From: Larix kaempferi
Taxonomy: Eukaryota > Streptophyta > Pinopsida > Pinales > Pinaceae
Assembly: GCA_027924585.1 (NCBI GenBank)
Contig: BSBM01000232.1
Coordinates: forward strand, 29,584,001-29,648,000
Length of the DNA: 64,000 nt
Reading direction: 5' to 3'
The notes under the pieces are model-generated. The model did no database searches. It was not told where the DNA came from and saw only the letters and a program-made list of their open reading frames with translations. Of the stretch, positions 1 through 10,557 are shown piece after piece; the stretch's first letter is position 1; each line of letters opens with the position of its first letter. The translations under genes and the position numbers were made by a program.

Positions 1-2400
1 AGCTACGAAGTATGGAAACATTGGTATCTTTGAAGCTCGCGCACGCTAGCTACAACCTTGTAAATGGCGTCACCCTCTGTAGGGAGTTATGGCTCTAGGG
101 CCTCCCAATGGTGCAACCCTCTCCCTATCTGCATGCCCCTCCTCGAAGGGTCTTCTCCCTCGTGTGCCCACCATAAATTATAATATATATAAGTAGCATT
201 CTGTACTATCATATCATACATTATTTGTTGAGTTGCTAATACATTTGACACATTATCTATTGCTACATTTTCCAAGGGGGTTTTTCACCTTCAAGAAGGG
301 GTTATTATAATCTATCATATTTTTTTTTCAAGCTGCTTACAAGATATCTGAACCATTGTATAAGGGATATTGCATAGGTTTATCAATATTCACCTTCAGA
401 CTTTGTAGAGCTTGCTACAGAATTCCAAGGGAACATTTGTTGAGTTGAAAATCACACTCAACTAATAGATCTGCTATCTATTGATTCCGCTGAGCGTGGT
501 ACATATTTCTAGTTTCCTATACACAGTAAAATCATCCTTGACCAAGTGATCACCAGACCTTATAGCCTAGATCTGTAACATATTATTCCAACTGCTAAAA
601 TATAATTGAAGAATCAGTTTTGGGTATTCTCTTGTCATTCTGGTAGATACATTCACCGTGCTCTTCCATTTTTTTTTTTTATTGTTGGGTGAAGGTTACT
701 AACTTGTGGAGGAGTTTGATGCTTGGGCTAAATGTTTTCTTTCCTGTCATGGTCGGTCGGTCTCTCTCCAACATAGACCGGTCGATGCTTGAGTTTGGAC
801 GCTAGGATGAGAGTGGGAAAATGGTATAAGCACCCTTCTGCAACACATCACTCATGGGTTCTCCCCGTGTGCGCACTTCCTGCTAAGCCAGTAGGGCGCG
901 AGGCTCTTAACCTTGTGGCCGCACCTCTTTGTGCTCGCATGAGGCGATTTGAGAGGTGGCGGCTAAATCAATTTTGTGGTTGAATGTATACTCCTGGGTG
1001 AGACTCGATGATCAAATCCTATTCTGTTTGCGTGTTGCTGTGCATAATTGCAAAGAAAATGACTCCCACACTCTACACAAACCTGCGCCCACGACATCCT
1101 CCTCCCGCGGCCTCCTCTTCCGCATAGAACGTCCTGCGGACTCCTGCCTCTATGCGTGAACGACCAGCTAGGGCCATGCGATCCCTTCGGTGGCTTGGTC
1201 GCATAACGCACCAGTGGTGATGGCATGGCTTGTGGGCTATGGGCCTGGATATGGGCGAGTTGGTCTAAGGCACCAGGCTGTGGGCGAAGTGCGATACCCT
1301 CCCTGAGAGCTCATCGGTGGTTGGTACTTGTGCTAGGTGGCTGCTGAGAATATGAACTGGGCATTCTCTCGGTCTCCTATAAACTGGAAATGCCACTCAT
1401 TTCCTAATCTGCTCATTTTCTAATTTGCAGATAGCACACACTCCTTTATTTATATCTTAAAACTTATTATTATACATATGCATTCTTGTGTTTTTAGTAT
1501 TTAAAATGCTACTTTGGACTGTCTGAGGAAATCCTCATCGACACAATGAATACCAACAGGTTCATAGGGGCTTGACAGCTTAAGACAGTCTTCACATATC
1601 AAAGTGCATGTAAAAAGAGAGGTCTCTTATTGATATGGGAAATTAAGAATGATGTTGAAAGTACACAGTTTTTATTTTATATTTTTGGACAACTCTTTTA
1701 AGTTCATCCAAAACCCTAAAAGGTGTGTGCAAATTATGAAAGCCTTTAATATTTTTTGAAAATTTGAAAGGCATTCTTTGCTCCATTGCTCACGTATGTA
1801 GATTATCATTTTCCTAGTATACCATTTTTATTTAGGAAAGTAATATACACAAAATACTTGGATATAAATGTCATAATGACTATTTGGCTTATGCGCCACT
1901 CAATAATATGCTCCTCTTTTTTTCTTTTCTTTTTTAATTTGTTTTTTTTAATTTTTAATTTTTTAAATTTGTTCCTTGTACAAGATTGAAAATGACACTA
2001 AGAACTTTCAGCAGAACCTCCACTCCATAGGTCAATCCTCACCACAACTTTTGAGATTTCCTTATGTGAAATACTCATCCATTTGTAATTCACATGTAGA
2101 CCCCTGGGCTCACCTATTGGATTCTTAGTGCAATGGAGATATGGTGCTCATAGTCGGCCATGACCAGTGACTGCTAATTTTGTTGTTTTAAAAAAAAAAA
2201 AATTGTTATTATAAATTATATATATATATATGAAGGCTGAGCAATTGTAATGCCTTTCTTTGAGCAGTTTAGTTCTTTCAAGTTCATTAGTTTAATAGGT
2301 TAACAGGTTAACATGTTACAATTTTCACATTAGTTTAACAGTTTACAGTTTTCACATTTATAGTCTATTGCAGGCCCTTTGGCTCCAGGGTTTGAACCAC
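1..2400. other. No gene recognised; probable leader side of a reverse-oriented gypsy element
   Basis: I find no convincing coding region here. Short open frames around 789-1226 lie in a GC-richer patch and show no recognisable domain. A T-rich tract occupies about 1911-1975 and a short TA run lies near 2218-2232. Because a minus-strand primer-binding site follows at 2401-2412, this stretch should lie downstream of that site on the minus strand, as leader or gag-side sequence, but I could not recognise gag residues in it. Confidence 0.4.
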
Positions 2401-2412
2401 GCTCTGATACCA
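2401..2412 (-). other. Primer-binding site complementary to initiator tRNA-Met
   Basis: The plus strand reads GCTCTGATACCA, so the minus strand reads TGGTATCAGAGC. This is the classical plant LTR-retrotransposon primer site complementary to the 3' end of initiator methionine tRNA. It sits 3 bases from sequence that begins like an LTR end (TATAAGG, probably a mutated TG), as expected for a minus-strand element whose 5' LTR lies at higher coordinates. Confidence 0.7.
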
Positions 2413-2464
2413 TTCTATAAGGACCTCGCATGGTCCTTAGTTTTATTTAATGTAAATCTAGCAA

Positions 2465-2572
2465 TTTGAAATTTGATATAGTCATTTTGTTCAAGTCTAC
2501 GTGTTTCCTTCCGTAAAGTTTGAAATTTGATATAGTTATTTTGTTCAAGTCTATGTGTTTCCTTCTGTGCTT
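2465..2572. repeat. Tandem duplication, 54-bp period
   Basis: Two adjacent, nearly identical copies start at about 2465 and 2519, each carrying TGAAATTTGATATAGT and TTGTTCAAGTCTA. They differ at a few bases. The duplication lies inside the putative gypsy LTR. Confidence 0.85.
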
Positions 2573-2650
2573 CAGTAAAATTAATCTTTCTATTTCTGAT
2601 ATAAATTTCATTTATAAACATAGAAATCAAACATGAGCAGGTATAAACAG

Positions 2651-2752
2651 CATCAATTTATTATCAGTTCCACATATATTTATTCTCAACAATTTATACA
2701 ACATCAATTTATTATCAGTTCCGCATATATTTATTCTCAACAATTTATAACT
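2651..2752. repeat. Tandem duplication, 51-bp period
   Basis: CATCAATTTATTATCAGTTC starts at 2651 and again at 2702. The two copies are almost identical, with one visible A/G difference. It lies only 80 bp from the 54-bp duplication, within the same putative LTR. Confidence 0.85.
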
Positions 2753-4493
2753 TTTCAAAATGTAAAAATTGAATTTCATGCAAGTAAAATACCTGCAGTA
2801 TAGCAGTTTGTCCTAGGATAGTAGTTTGTCCAGCTATCTCCATGTAGATATTTTCAGGAAATCAACCGCCAAACAGATTTACCACCCAGCCAACTAGGAA
2901 CAGTCTCGCCGATTCCCTAGCTCCAAGGAATCCATATTCCTTGGCCCTCCGTGCCCGAAGTCCCCAAGAACAACAATAGCCACATAAGTAACATTCTAGC
3001 AGGTCTTGAGATCCAAATACCCCTCTAGTTCAGATCTCCTTCTAGTTTCCCCCATGGGTTCCTAGCTTCAACTTTCTTTTCACCACCTATTTGCCTTTTT
3101 TCTTTTCATGGTTATGTTCCCCACCCAAAATAAACCCCAAAATAATAATCATCCCTTCTTCATCTTTCCTTCCCCATTTTAAGCTCTTCCCACCGCCTCT
3201 TTCTTCGGGAGGAGTGCTACACTACCCCTAAAGAAATAATCTTTAAATAATCATGCTCATATCCATTCAAGTACATTGTGGATAATAGGTCTAGTCAACT
3301 TAAATAGTTTCAAGTGCACCATTTTCTAAAAACAATTAAATAATCACTTTAATGAACAATCTTATCCATTCAATTAATTCTATTGACTTTTACTCAATAA
3401 TGGAATCCATTCAAATAACTTCAAATACACTCTTTTAAACAAAATATTAAAATATTCATATTGAAATTACAACCATATCCATTCATTTAATTTCGATTGA
3501 CATTTACCTAACAATCTAATCAATTTAATTTGCACAATTTCAACCTTGTTCAAACATTGTAAATAATATCTTACGATCTCAATTCCAATAAGTATTAAAA
3601 TTAAATGCATCTAACTAAGCAAAAATGAATATTAAATAAAATACACTTTTAGTCATAAATTAATGCATAATTAACCCAATAACCTCAATACAAATAATTA
3701 TAATACAATCAATCATGTTATTAAATAACAAATCTATATTTAAATAATACTAGCGTATGCACACAAGGTATGTAAGTGTAGCTAGTACTTACATAGCCTG
3801 TGCGTGTACTAATAATAACATGTTGAAGCTCTAATGCATAGATCTTATTTATCACAAGCAGCCATGCAAGAAACAATTCAGTAATAAATTCATTTAACAA
3901 TAATTACTAACTAATCATAATAACACAACATCAACTGCATGGTATTCTAAGTTTATCATACGTGAGAAAAATGAAGAATTTTAAAACTCATACAAACATC
4001 CAAGATGTTTTATTAACTCAAATCCTAATAATATATGAACAACACAACATATTGAATTACGACACATGAATCAAGCAAAGGTTTTCAGTACACATAGAGT
4101 AAATTATGTTTCCTGTTAAACTTCCACAATATTCCCATCTACCTACCTCTTCTACCTAATTCACACTAACTTTCACATCCTATCCTTCCTTTGCTAGACT
4201 ACCTTGCAGTGGCACGCCATGACCGACTCCATTTAGAACCCGTAAGCGGAAGTGTTGACTACATCGACCAAGCTTCCCTAGCAAGAACCCACTAGTCATC
4301 ATCACACACCTTGGGGAGTGCACCGTAGCACGACCCTCCCATGACTCTGAGTTTCAGAGGATAAACGGTGGGTAATGCCTCCACCCCTCCTATGGAACAA
4401 GGATCAACATTCTTCATAGTCATATTGCGTTGCTATTGTTGTTCTTAGGGATTTCGTCATCGAATAACCAATTTGGACAGTTGAGTTTCCCGA

Positions 4494-5714
4494 TCTTGGA
4501 AGTATAGGATTGGGTTAATCCTGGAAGAGAATGAGTTGGACTCATATATAAAAGAAGACATCCCTATCCCAGAGGATGAAGAGGCTAAAGTATTTAATAT
4601 GAAGAACTTGGTCAAGGCAAAGAGAATCATTTCTGATTCTATTAAAGACCATCTCATACCCCATGTGTCTTCTCTAAAGACACCCAAAGAGATGTTTGAC
4701 TCTTTGACCAAGCTATTTGAAGGGAAGAACATAAATCGGAAGATGACCCTGCGGAACCAATTGAAAGGGGTAAAGTTTCAGAATGGAGAAACCATTCAAT
4801 CTTATTTTTCAAGAGTCTCCCAAATCAAAGAACAACTAGAAGCAGTGGATGAAATGGTAGAGAATGGTGAAGTTGTCATGACCACTCTGAATGGTTTACC
4901 TAGGTCATGGGACTCCTTCATTCAAGGAATCTGTGCAAGGAAGAAGTTGATTTCCTCCAGTAGACTACGGGAAGAATGCTCACAAGAAGAAGCAAGGCTT
5001 GTGGCACGAGAAGAAAAGATGGGGAATGAAGATCAAGCTCTCACAGCTCACACCAAGAAAGGGAAGTCCAAGAGAGAGTCATCTCACTCCAAGAAATCTT
5101 CACATCACTTCAAAGAAAGAAGAATATGCTTCACCTGTAATGAGAAAGGACATATTGCCATAAATTGTCCCAAGAACAAGAAGGACAACAACAACTCCAA
5201 CAAGAAGAAGAAGGGCAGCAAAAGAAGGTTTCATGCTCATGCTGCCGAGGATGATGAACCACCCAAGAAAAAGGCTATTGCAGAAAGTGATGATAACTCA
5301 TCAAGTGAAGAAGAGTATGTTTTGATCTCTGCTCTCACAGGTATCATCTCCCATGGTTGTAATGATTGGTTGATTGATAGTGGGGCTTCCAAACACATGA
5401 CTGGGTTTAAGGAATCTTTTGTGAATCTATCTGAACATGAATCACCCCATAAGGTGAAACTTGGGGATGATTATCAATACCCAATCAAAGGAAGTGGTGA
5501 AGCCTCCTACAACCTAGATTCTGGAAAATATTTGAAGATGAAAGAAGTTCTTTATGTACCTGGGCTCAAGAAGAACTTACTCTCCATCTCTGCATTGGAT
5601 GCAAAAGGTATGAGGGTTGCATTTGTGGATGGCCAAGTCCTAATGTGGCCAAAGGGAAAGAACATAGATGATGCAGTAGTGATTGGAGAGCAAGAGGGAG
5701 TTTGTATAAATTGA
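4494..5714 (+). pseudogene. gag-PR: Copia A1 gag and protease
   Basis: Gag forms the capsid-like particle and binds element RNA; the protease cuts the polyprotein. The open frame runs from 4494 (starting SWKYRIGLILEENE, a typical copia gag start) to the stop at 5714; no true ATG is preserved. A UBN2-type gag domain fills the first ~150 residues after 4536. A CX2CX4HX4C zinc knuckle (CFTCNEKGHIAINC) lies near 5127-5170. The aspartic protease motif DSGASKHM lies near 5373. Upstream at 4482 an in-frame stop interrupts the gag start. At the 3' end a 1-nt indel near 5697 throws the frame off: the next reading frame (from 5702) overlaps and continues the polyprotein with LYKLKGQ. Confidence 0.9.
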
Positions 5715-6904
5715 AGGGACAACTTGAACATGCCATGGTACATGAATCCATGGAGCCAAGTGAACTTTGGCATAGAAGACTTGCTCATATGCACTATAGG
5801 GCACTTCAAATTGCAAGCAAGGCTGTAGAGGGTCTTCCTGAAATCAAGACCAAACATGAAGGTGTTTGCAAAGGATGTGCAAAAGGTAAGAACATTAAGA
5901 AGGCTTTCCCAAGCAGTGAAAGCAAGACAAAAGACATCCTGGAAACCATCCACTCAGATGTATGTGGTCCTATGTCATCCAGTTCTCTAAGTGGGTATGT
6001 TTACTATGTCTCATTTATTGATGACTTCTCCAAGAAGACTTGGGTATACTTCTTGAAGAACAAAGATGAGGTGTTTGATAAGTTTAAGGAATTCAAAACC
6101 TTGATGGAGAATCAAACTGACAAGAAGATCAAAACATTCAGATCCGACAATGGTGGAGAATTCACCTCAGGTGACTTCAAGAAGCTTTGCAGTGATTCAG
6201 GGATTAAGAGGGAGTTGACTGCTCCTTATAATCCACAACAGAATGGAGTTGTAGAAAGGAAGAATAGAACAATCATGGAAGCAGCAAGAGCAATGCTCCA
6301 TGACCAGGATCTACCTATGCATCTATGGGCAGAAGTAGCTATAACAACTGTATATGTGTAGAACATAACACCCCACAAGATATTGGACAACAAGACACCA
6401 GAAGAGGTCTTTTCTGGTAAGAAACCTGAAGTCAGCCATCTCAGAATATTCGGTTGTCCAGTATTCACTCATGTCCCAAAGGAAAAGAGGACCAAACTAG
6501 ATACTTCAGGAAAGAAGAGTATCTTTGTGGGTTACAATGAAAGCTCGAAGGCTTACAAAATATACTTTCCAGGGTTCAAGAAGATTGATGTCAGCAGGGA
6601 TGTGACATTTGATGAAAACTCAACATTCATCAAATCAAGGAAGGCACCGATCGAAGTTTATGAAGAACCTAAGGAAACTAGATTTCAAGATACTACCATG
6701 ACTGAAGCAGTTCCAGAAGTTGTTCGTGAGTTTGAAGATCCGCAAGAACCTGTAGATCCACCCCGTGAGGATAACTCTCACAAGAGGAAACCTGCATGGG
6801 CTAGAGAGCTCATTCAAGATTTGGCATTCCAGAAGAGGAACACAGAGCAAAGAAGACTACCAGATTACATACCAGCTATGTTGCTTTACTCTGTGACATT
6901 ATGA
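5702..6904 (+). pseudogene. INT: Copia A1 integrase
   Basis: Integrase inserts element DNA into the host genome. The gag-pre-integrase HHCC segment begins with ELWHRRLAH and includes CKGCAKGK. The catalytic D-D-E is complete: IHSD near 5951, RSDNGGEF near 6141, and VVERKN near 6249. A premature TAG at 6359-6361 replaces the glutamine of the VYVQN motif preserved in sister copy A2 (CAG to TAG). The frame reopens immediately with FGCPVFTHVPKEKRTKLD, the usual copia integrase tail. Compared with A2, about 10 nt are missing after ATTCAAGAT near 6821, between short AGAT repeats. This shifts the frame and produces the stop at 6904. Confidence 0.92.
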
Positions 6905-8454
6905 ACAAAGAGCCTTCCAGTTATGAAGAAGCAGCGGAAAAGAAAGAATGGAAGGATGCCATGGTTGAGGAATACCAATCAATAATGAAGAATGATGTTT
7001 GGGATGTTGTCCCAAGACCTAAAGAGAAGTCTATTGTAACTTCCAAATGGATTTACAAAATCAAGCATGCTGCAGATGGCAGTGTAGAGAAATACAAGGC
7101 AAGATTCGTAGCTTGTGGCTTCTCCCAGAAAGAGGGAATAGATTATGAAGAAACTTTTGCACCTGTAGCTAGGTATATTTCCATCAGAACAGTACTTGCC
7201 CTGGCTGCAGCGATGAAATGGAAAATACACCAGATGGATGTCAAGACTGCTTTCTTGAATGGTGTAGTTGAAGAGGAAGTATATGTGGAGCAGCCAATCA
7301 GTTTCGAAATACATGAAAGGGAGTCATATGTGTGCAGATTAAAGAAAGCCTTGTATGGCTTGAAACAAGCTCCTAGAACCTGGTATGGTAGGATGGACAG
7401 TTTCCTATCTAGTTTGGGCTTTACCAAGAGTAAAGCGGATTCCAACCTTTACTACAAGGTTGAAGAAGGGAATCCTGTGGTTCTACTCCTGTATGTGGAT
7501 GACTTATTTGTAACAGGAGATGAAAGGTTGATTGTAGATACTAAGAGGAAGCTTGCTGCTGAGTTTGATATGAAAGATTTGGGAATGATGCATTATTTCC
7601 TAGGTATGGAGGTGTGGCAGAGTGCAGGTGGGATCCTCCTTGGTCAAGGGAAGTACACAGTAGATATCCTGAAGAGATTCGGGATGATGGATTGCAAGGC
7701 CATGGCCACACCTATGGCATCGAATCTAAAGCTTCTATGCGATGCTTCATATGAGCCGGTTGATGTCTCTATGTATCATCAGATGATTGGGTCCTTGATG
7801 TACCTGACGAACACGAGACCGGATATTTGCTTTGCTGTGAACACATTGAGCCGGTTCTTGACGGATCCGAGGAGTGTTCACCTGGTTGCAGTAAAGCATG
7901 TTCTGAGGTACCTGAAGGGTATAGTGGATTATGGGCTCAAGTATGAAGCGAATCAAAAGTTTAACCTGCAGGGTTATGTTGATTCAGATTGGGCTGGCAA
8001 TGCTACAGATAGGAAGAGCACATCTGGGTGTTGCTTCAGTATGGGATCAGGTGCGATCTCTTGGTTTAGTAGGAAGTATTCCTGCGTAGCACTGAGTATA
8101 GCTGAGGCAGAGTATGTTGCAGCCTGTTCAGTTAGTTGCGAGGTAGTATGGCTACGGAAGCTACTGTCTGAGTTATTTGATCTCCCTTTGGATGCTACTG
8201 GTATCTTCTGTGATAACCAGAGTTGTGTGAAGCTGTCCGAGAATCCAGTGTTTCATGACAGGTCGAAACACATAGAGATCAAATATCACTATATCATGGA
8301 TATGGTGCAGAGAGGAGCTGTGAAGCTCCTGTATGTTGCGACGGTCGAGTAGATTGCAGATGTGCCGACAAAGCCACTAGCCAGGGTGAAGTTCGAGTAC
8401 TTTAGGGAGAGGCTTGGTGTTCTTCAGATCGAGGACACTTCGAGGAATAAGTGA
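6901..8454 (+). pseudogene. RT-RH: Copia A1 reverse transcriptase and RNase H
   Basis: Copies element RNA into DNA and degrades the RNA strand. The domain starts with the copia RVT_2 signature (WKDAMVEEY, TSKWIYKIK, KARFVACGFSQKEG). Motif A is HQMDVKTAFLNG and the catalytic YVDD is present near 7492. RNase H follows, with GYVDSDWAGN, DRKSTSG and AEAEYVAACS, and continues to HIEIKYHYIMDMVQRG. A TAG at 8350-8352 interrupts the last ~35 codons; the frame continues (ADVPTKPLA, YFRERLGVL) to the natural TGA at 8452-8454, as in A2. Of the A1 domains this is the best preserved, with one long frame of 483 codons. Confidence 0.93.
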
Positions 8455-8537
8455 TGGACACATTTTCTGAAACCATTCCAAGCATGTTGGAAGGAGGATC
8501 CTTCACATGGTTGTGTATGTAAGCGCTGGATGATGAG

Positions 8538-9093
8538 CATCAGGATGATGTTCTAGTTTCTGCTTTGTATGATCAATTGGATCATTTATATGTATATGTA
8601 TGTACGCATCATGTTGGATGTTGGATATGATCAGTTGGATCATTTATATGTACCTACGCATCATATTGGATGCTGGATATGATCAGTTGGATCATTTATA
8701 TGTATGTACGCATCATGTTGGATGCTGGATATGATCAGTTGGATCATTTGTATGTATTTTGTATATGCATCATGTTGGATGCTTGGACCATGTATCTGTA
8801 TATGTATCAGGTGGATACATTGTATGATCAGGTAGATCATGTATATTGATATGTATCAGGTAGATCATGTATGTTGATGGATACATTGTGTGGATCATGT
8901 ATCTATGTATCAGATGGATACACTGTGTATGATGATATGTATTAGGTAGATACTTGGTGTGCATCAGATGGATGCATAGGGTGATCATGGATGACGAGCT
9001 TCTCCATATGACATGCAGCAGGATGTTGCAGTGATGATGATCAGGATGATCATGTGTACATCAGGATGATGTATGATGAGTATCAGATGATAC
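8538..9093 (+). repeat. Array of stem-covarying 15-nt hairpins
   Basis: At least fifteen short inverted repeats share one plan: a 5-nt stem ending ATC, a 4-6-nt loop such as AGGTG, AGGTA, AGGAT or AGTTG, and the complementary stem beginning GAT. Examples are TGATC-AGTTG-GATCA (8628-8642), GCATC-ATGTTG-GATGC (8710-8725), GTATC-AGGTG-GATAC (8804-8818), TGATC-AGGTA-GATCA (8825-8839), GCATC-AGATG-GATGC (8961-8975), TGATC-AGGAT-GATCA (9038-9052) and ACATC-AGGAT-GATGT (9058-9072). The outer two stem bases change from module to module and the partner strand changes to match. The first part (8570-8782) also repeats with a period near 50 bp. Confidence 0.85.
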
Positions 9094-9124
9094 TTTGTGG
9101 CCGTGGATCAGGTTGTGCAGATGA

Positions 9125-9715
9125 GCATGTCTGGGAGATCCTATAGGTCGGAGTTGCGTATTCATAACAGCCTGGGATGCTCTTTCGAGACATTGCTCTC
9201 GGAGGACATGTAATTTGTGCCCTGGGAGATCTTCAGGTCAGAGTTGTGTACCCATAACATCCTGAGATGCTCTTGCGAGGTTTTGTCCTATGGCATGTAA
9301 TTTTCTCCCGGGAGATCTGGACAGGATGAAAAAGGCCTCAGATGCTTCAGCCATGTTTTTCCATGACCACATGTAATTTTCTCCTGGGAGATCTGGACAG
9401 GATGAAAAAGGCCTCAGATGCTTTAGCCAGGTTTTGTGGTGGACCACATGTAATGTGATCCTGGGAGATCCGACAGGTAGAGCTGTGTGCTTGTAACAGC
9501 CTGGGATGCTTCAGCCAAGTTTTGTGGTGAGATCACATGTAATGTGCTCCTAGGAGATCCGACAGGTAGAGCCGTGTGCTCTTAACGGCCTCGGATGCTT
9601 CAGCCAGGTTTTGTGATGGGTCACATGTAATGTGATCCTGGGAGATCCTACAGGTAGAGCTGTGTGCTCGTAATAGCCTGGGATGCTGCAACCAGGTTTT
9701 GTGACGCACGTAATA
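9125..9715 (+). repeat. Tandem repeat of about 75-91 bp, seven diverged copies
   Basis: The anchor GGGAGATC (or AGGAGATC) recurs near 9132, 9223, 9309, 9384, 9462, 9550 and 9639. Each copy carries ACATGTAAT upstream and a phrase like CCTGGGATGCTTCAGCCAGG downstream. Spacing ranges from about 75 to 91 bp. It lies between RNase H and the polypurine tract of A1 and has a counterpart in A2 at about 39940-40440. Confidence 0.85.
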
Positions 9716-9940
9716 AGTCCTGAGAATTCCACAGTATGGCTAGTGATGATGAAGACCTGCAGGTGGTGGGCCTACATCCAGTATGAAAAAAGATTGTCTC
9801 TGTAAAAATTCCTATGACGAGTAGAGTTAGAGATTGGTTGAGATAGCAGCAGCAGTGACGATGATGATGACGTTGCATCGATGACGATGATCCCGAGAAG
9901 AAAACTTGTCTAGCAGATCTATGTCGAGAAATACCTTCCT

Positions 9941-9953
9941 AGTTAAGAGGGAG
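9941..9953 (+). other. Polypurine tract of copia A1
   Basis: AGTTAAGAGGGAG directly precedes the TG of the 3' LTR, the expected site of plus-strand priming. The same tract occurs in reverse beside the A2 LTR at 39694-39706. Confidence 0.8.
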
Positions 9954-10557
9954 TGTTGATGTATATGTAACTTCAGAATGTATTTCATCTGTGTATTTTA
10001 TATATATTTATTGTACCCTTATAAGAGATGTGTTATTCCTCTATAAGGAAGTGTCGTCATGTGGATTGACAAGTGTCGCAAGTGTGTGTACTTGCCGATG
10101 GGTTATTAGACCACCATGTGTGGGGTCAGCCCTGAAATATATATTATAATGTGGATGTACCTAGCTAGACAAGTCGGCCCCATAAGGTCACTGGGCAAAC
10201 AGATTAGTATAAATAGAGATCAGGTGATCTCTATTTAGATCATTCATAAAAGTACATCTCTCTCACTCAGAAAGTGGCGCACTAGTGAGGAGGAGGATCA
10301 TATGCTACTAGGAGACTATCTCAGTGTATTTTGGTTGTACTTTGGTTGAGCCATTGCTCTCTCTATCTCTGAGGAAGTTTTAGGGTTTTTCACCTTAGGG
10401 TTTTCCCCACGGAAACTCTGTGTCTCTTGTCTCTTATGCTTTTGATTCTTGTGATGCTTGTCATACTTATTGTGATTGTCATGCATTGATATACTGTATA
10501 TGTTATTCTCTCAGTAAATATCCTAGAGTATTATGAATTAATGCTCAAAATTTAACA
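9954..10557 (+). repeat. 3' LTR of copia A1
   Basis: The 604-bp LTR starts TGTTGATG and ends ATTTAACA, with TG...CA ends. It matches the reverse complements of both A2 LTRs. It holds a TATA box at 10208-10215 followed by a strong hairpin. No flanking duplication can be tested because the 5' end of A1 is missing. Confidence 0.92.
10208..10236 (+). promoter_or_regulatory. LTR promoter: TATA box and start-site hairpin
   Basis: TATAAATA (10208-10215) overlaps a perfect 12-bp inverted repeat, AAATAGAGATCA / TGATCTCTATTT (10211-10222 and 10225-10236), with only GG between. The hairpin falls where transcription should begin, so it would lie at or near the 5' end of element RNA. The same place in A2 (43828-43853) has an 11-bp stem with a different centre, and the related solo LTR E has a diverged but still pairing version. 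Confidence 0.7.

Larger units (their letters stand above)
2416..4440 (-). repeat. Gypsy-type LTR, inner part (reverse orientation, interrupted)
   Basis: This AT-rich, gene-free stretch begins beside the primer site and carries a perfect 7-bp inverted repeat at its edge (AAGGACC/GGTCCTT). I infer that it is the inner part of a long LTR. The outer end appears at 10864-10874, where the minus strand starts TGTAATGCCCC, the start typical of Del/Tekay-type gypsy LTRs. Copia A1 lies between the two pieces. The combined LTR would be about 2.3 kb. The join at about 4440 is blurred because A1 has lost its 5' end, so this boundary is approximate. Confidence 0.45.
4441..10557 (+). mobile_element. Ty1/copia retrotransposon A1, 5'-truncated, with 3' LTR
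   Basis: The order gag, zinc knuckle, protease, integrase, reverse transcriptase, RNase H identifies a Ty1/copia element. It is followed by about 1.5 kb of repeat-filled non-coding DNA, a polypurine tract and a 604-bp 3' LTR (9954-10557). No 5' LTR or primer site is present, and the gag N-terminus is degraded near 4450-4490, so the 5' end was lost. The element is the same family as A2 at 39102-44097: the LTRs match in reverse orientation and the proteins are near-identical. Coding breaks include a frameshift near 5697, a TAG at 6359, a deletion near 6821 and a TAG at 8350. It can no longer move on its own. Confidence 0.93.

Noticed and set aside
963-1226. 87-codon open frame on the minus strand and overlapping plus-strand frames at 789-1159
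   Set aside because: They overlap each other in a GC-rich patch, have no recognisable domain, and stop codons are simply rarer there.
2401-2412. Interpretation as a tRNA gene fragment
   Set aside because: Only the 12-nt primer-site complement is present; no tRNA arms can be drawn around it.
8538-9093. CRISPR-like regularity of short repeats
   Set aside because: The repeats are inverted and differ in sequence from module to module, there are no unique 30-nt spacers, and the setting is a plant retrotransposon.
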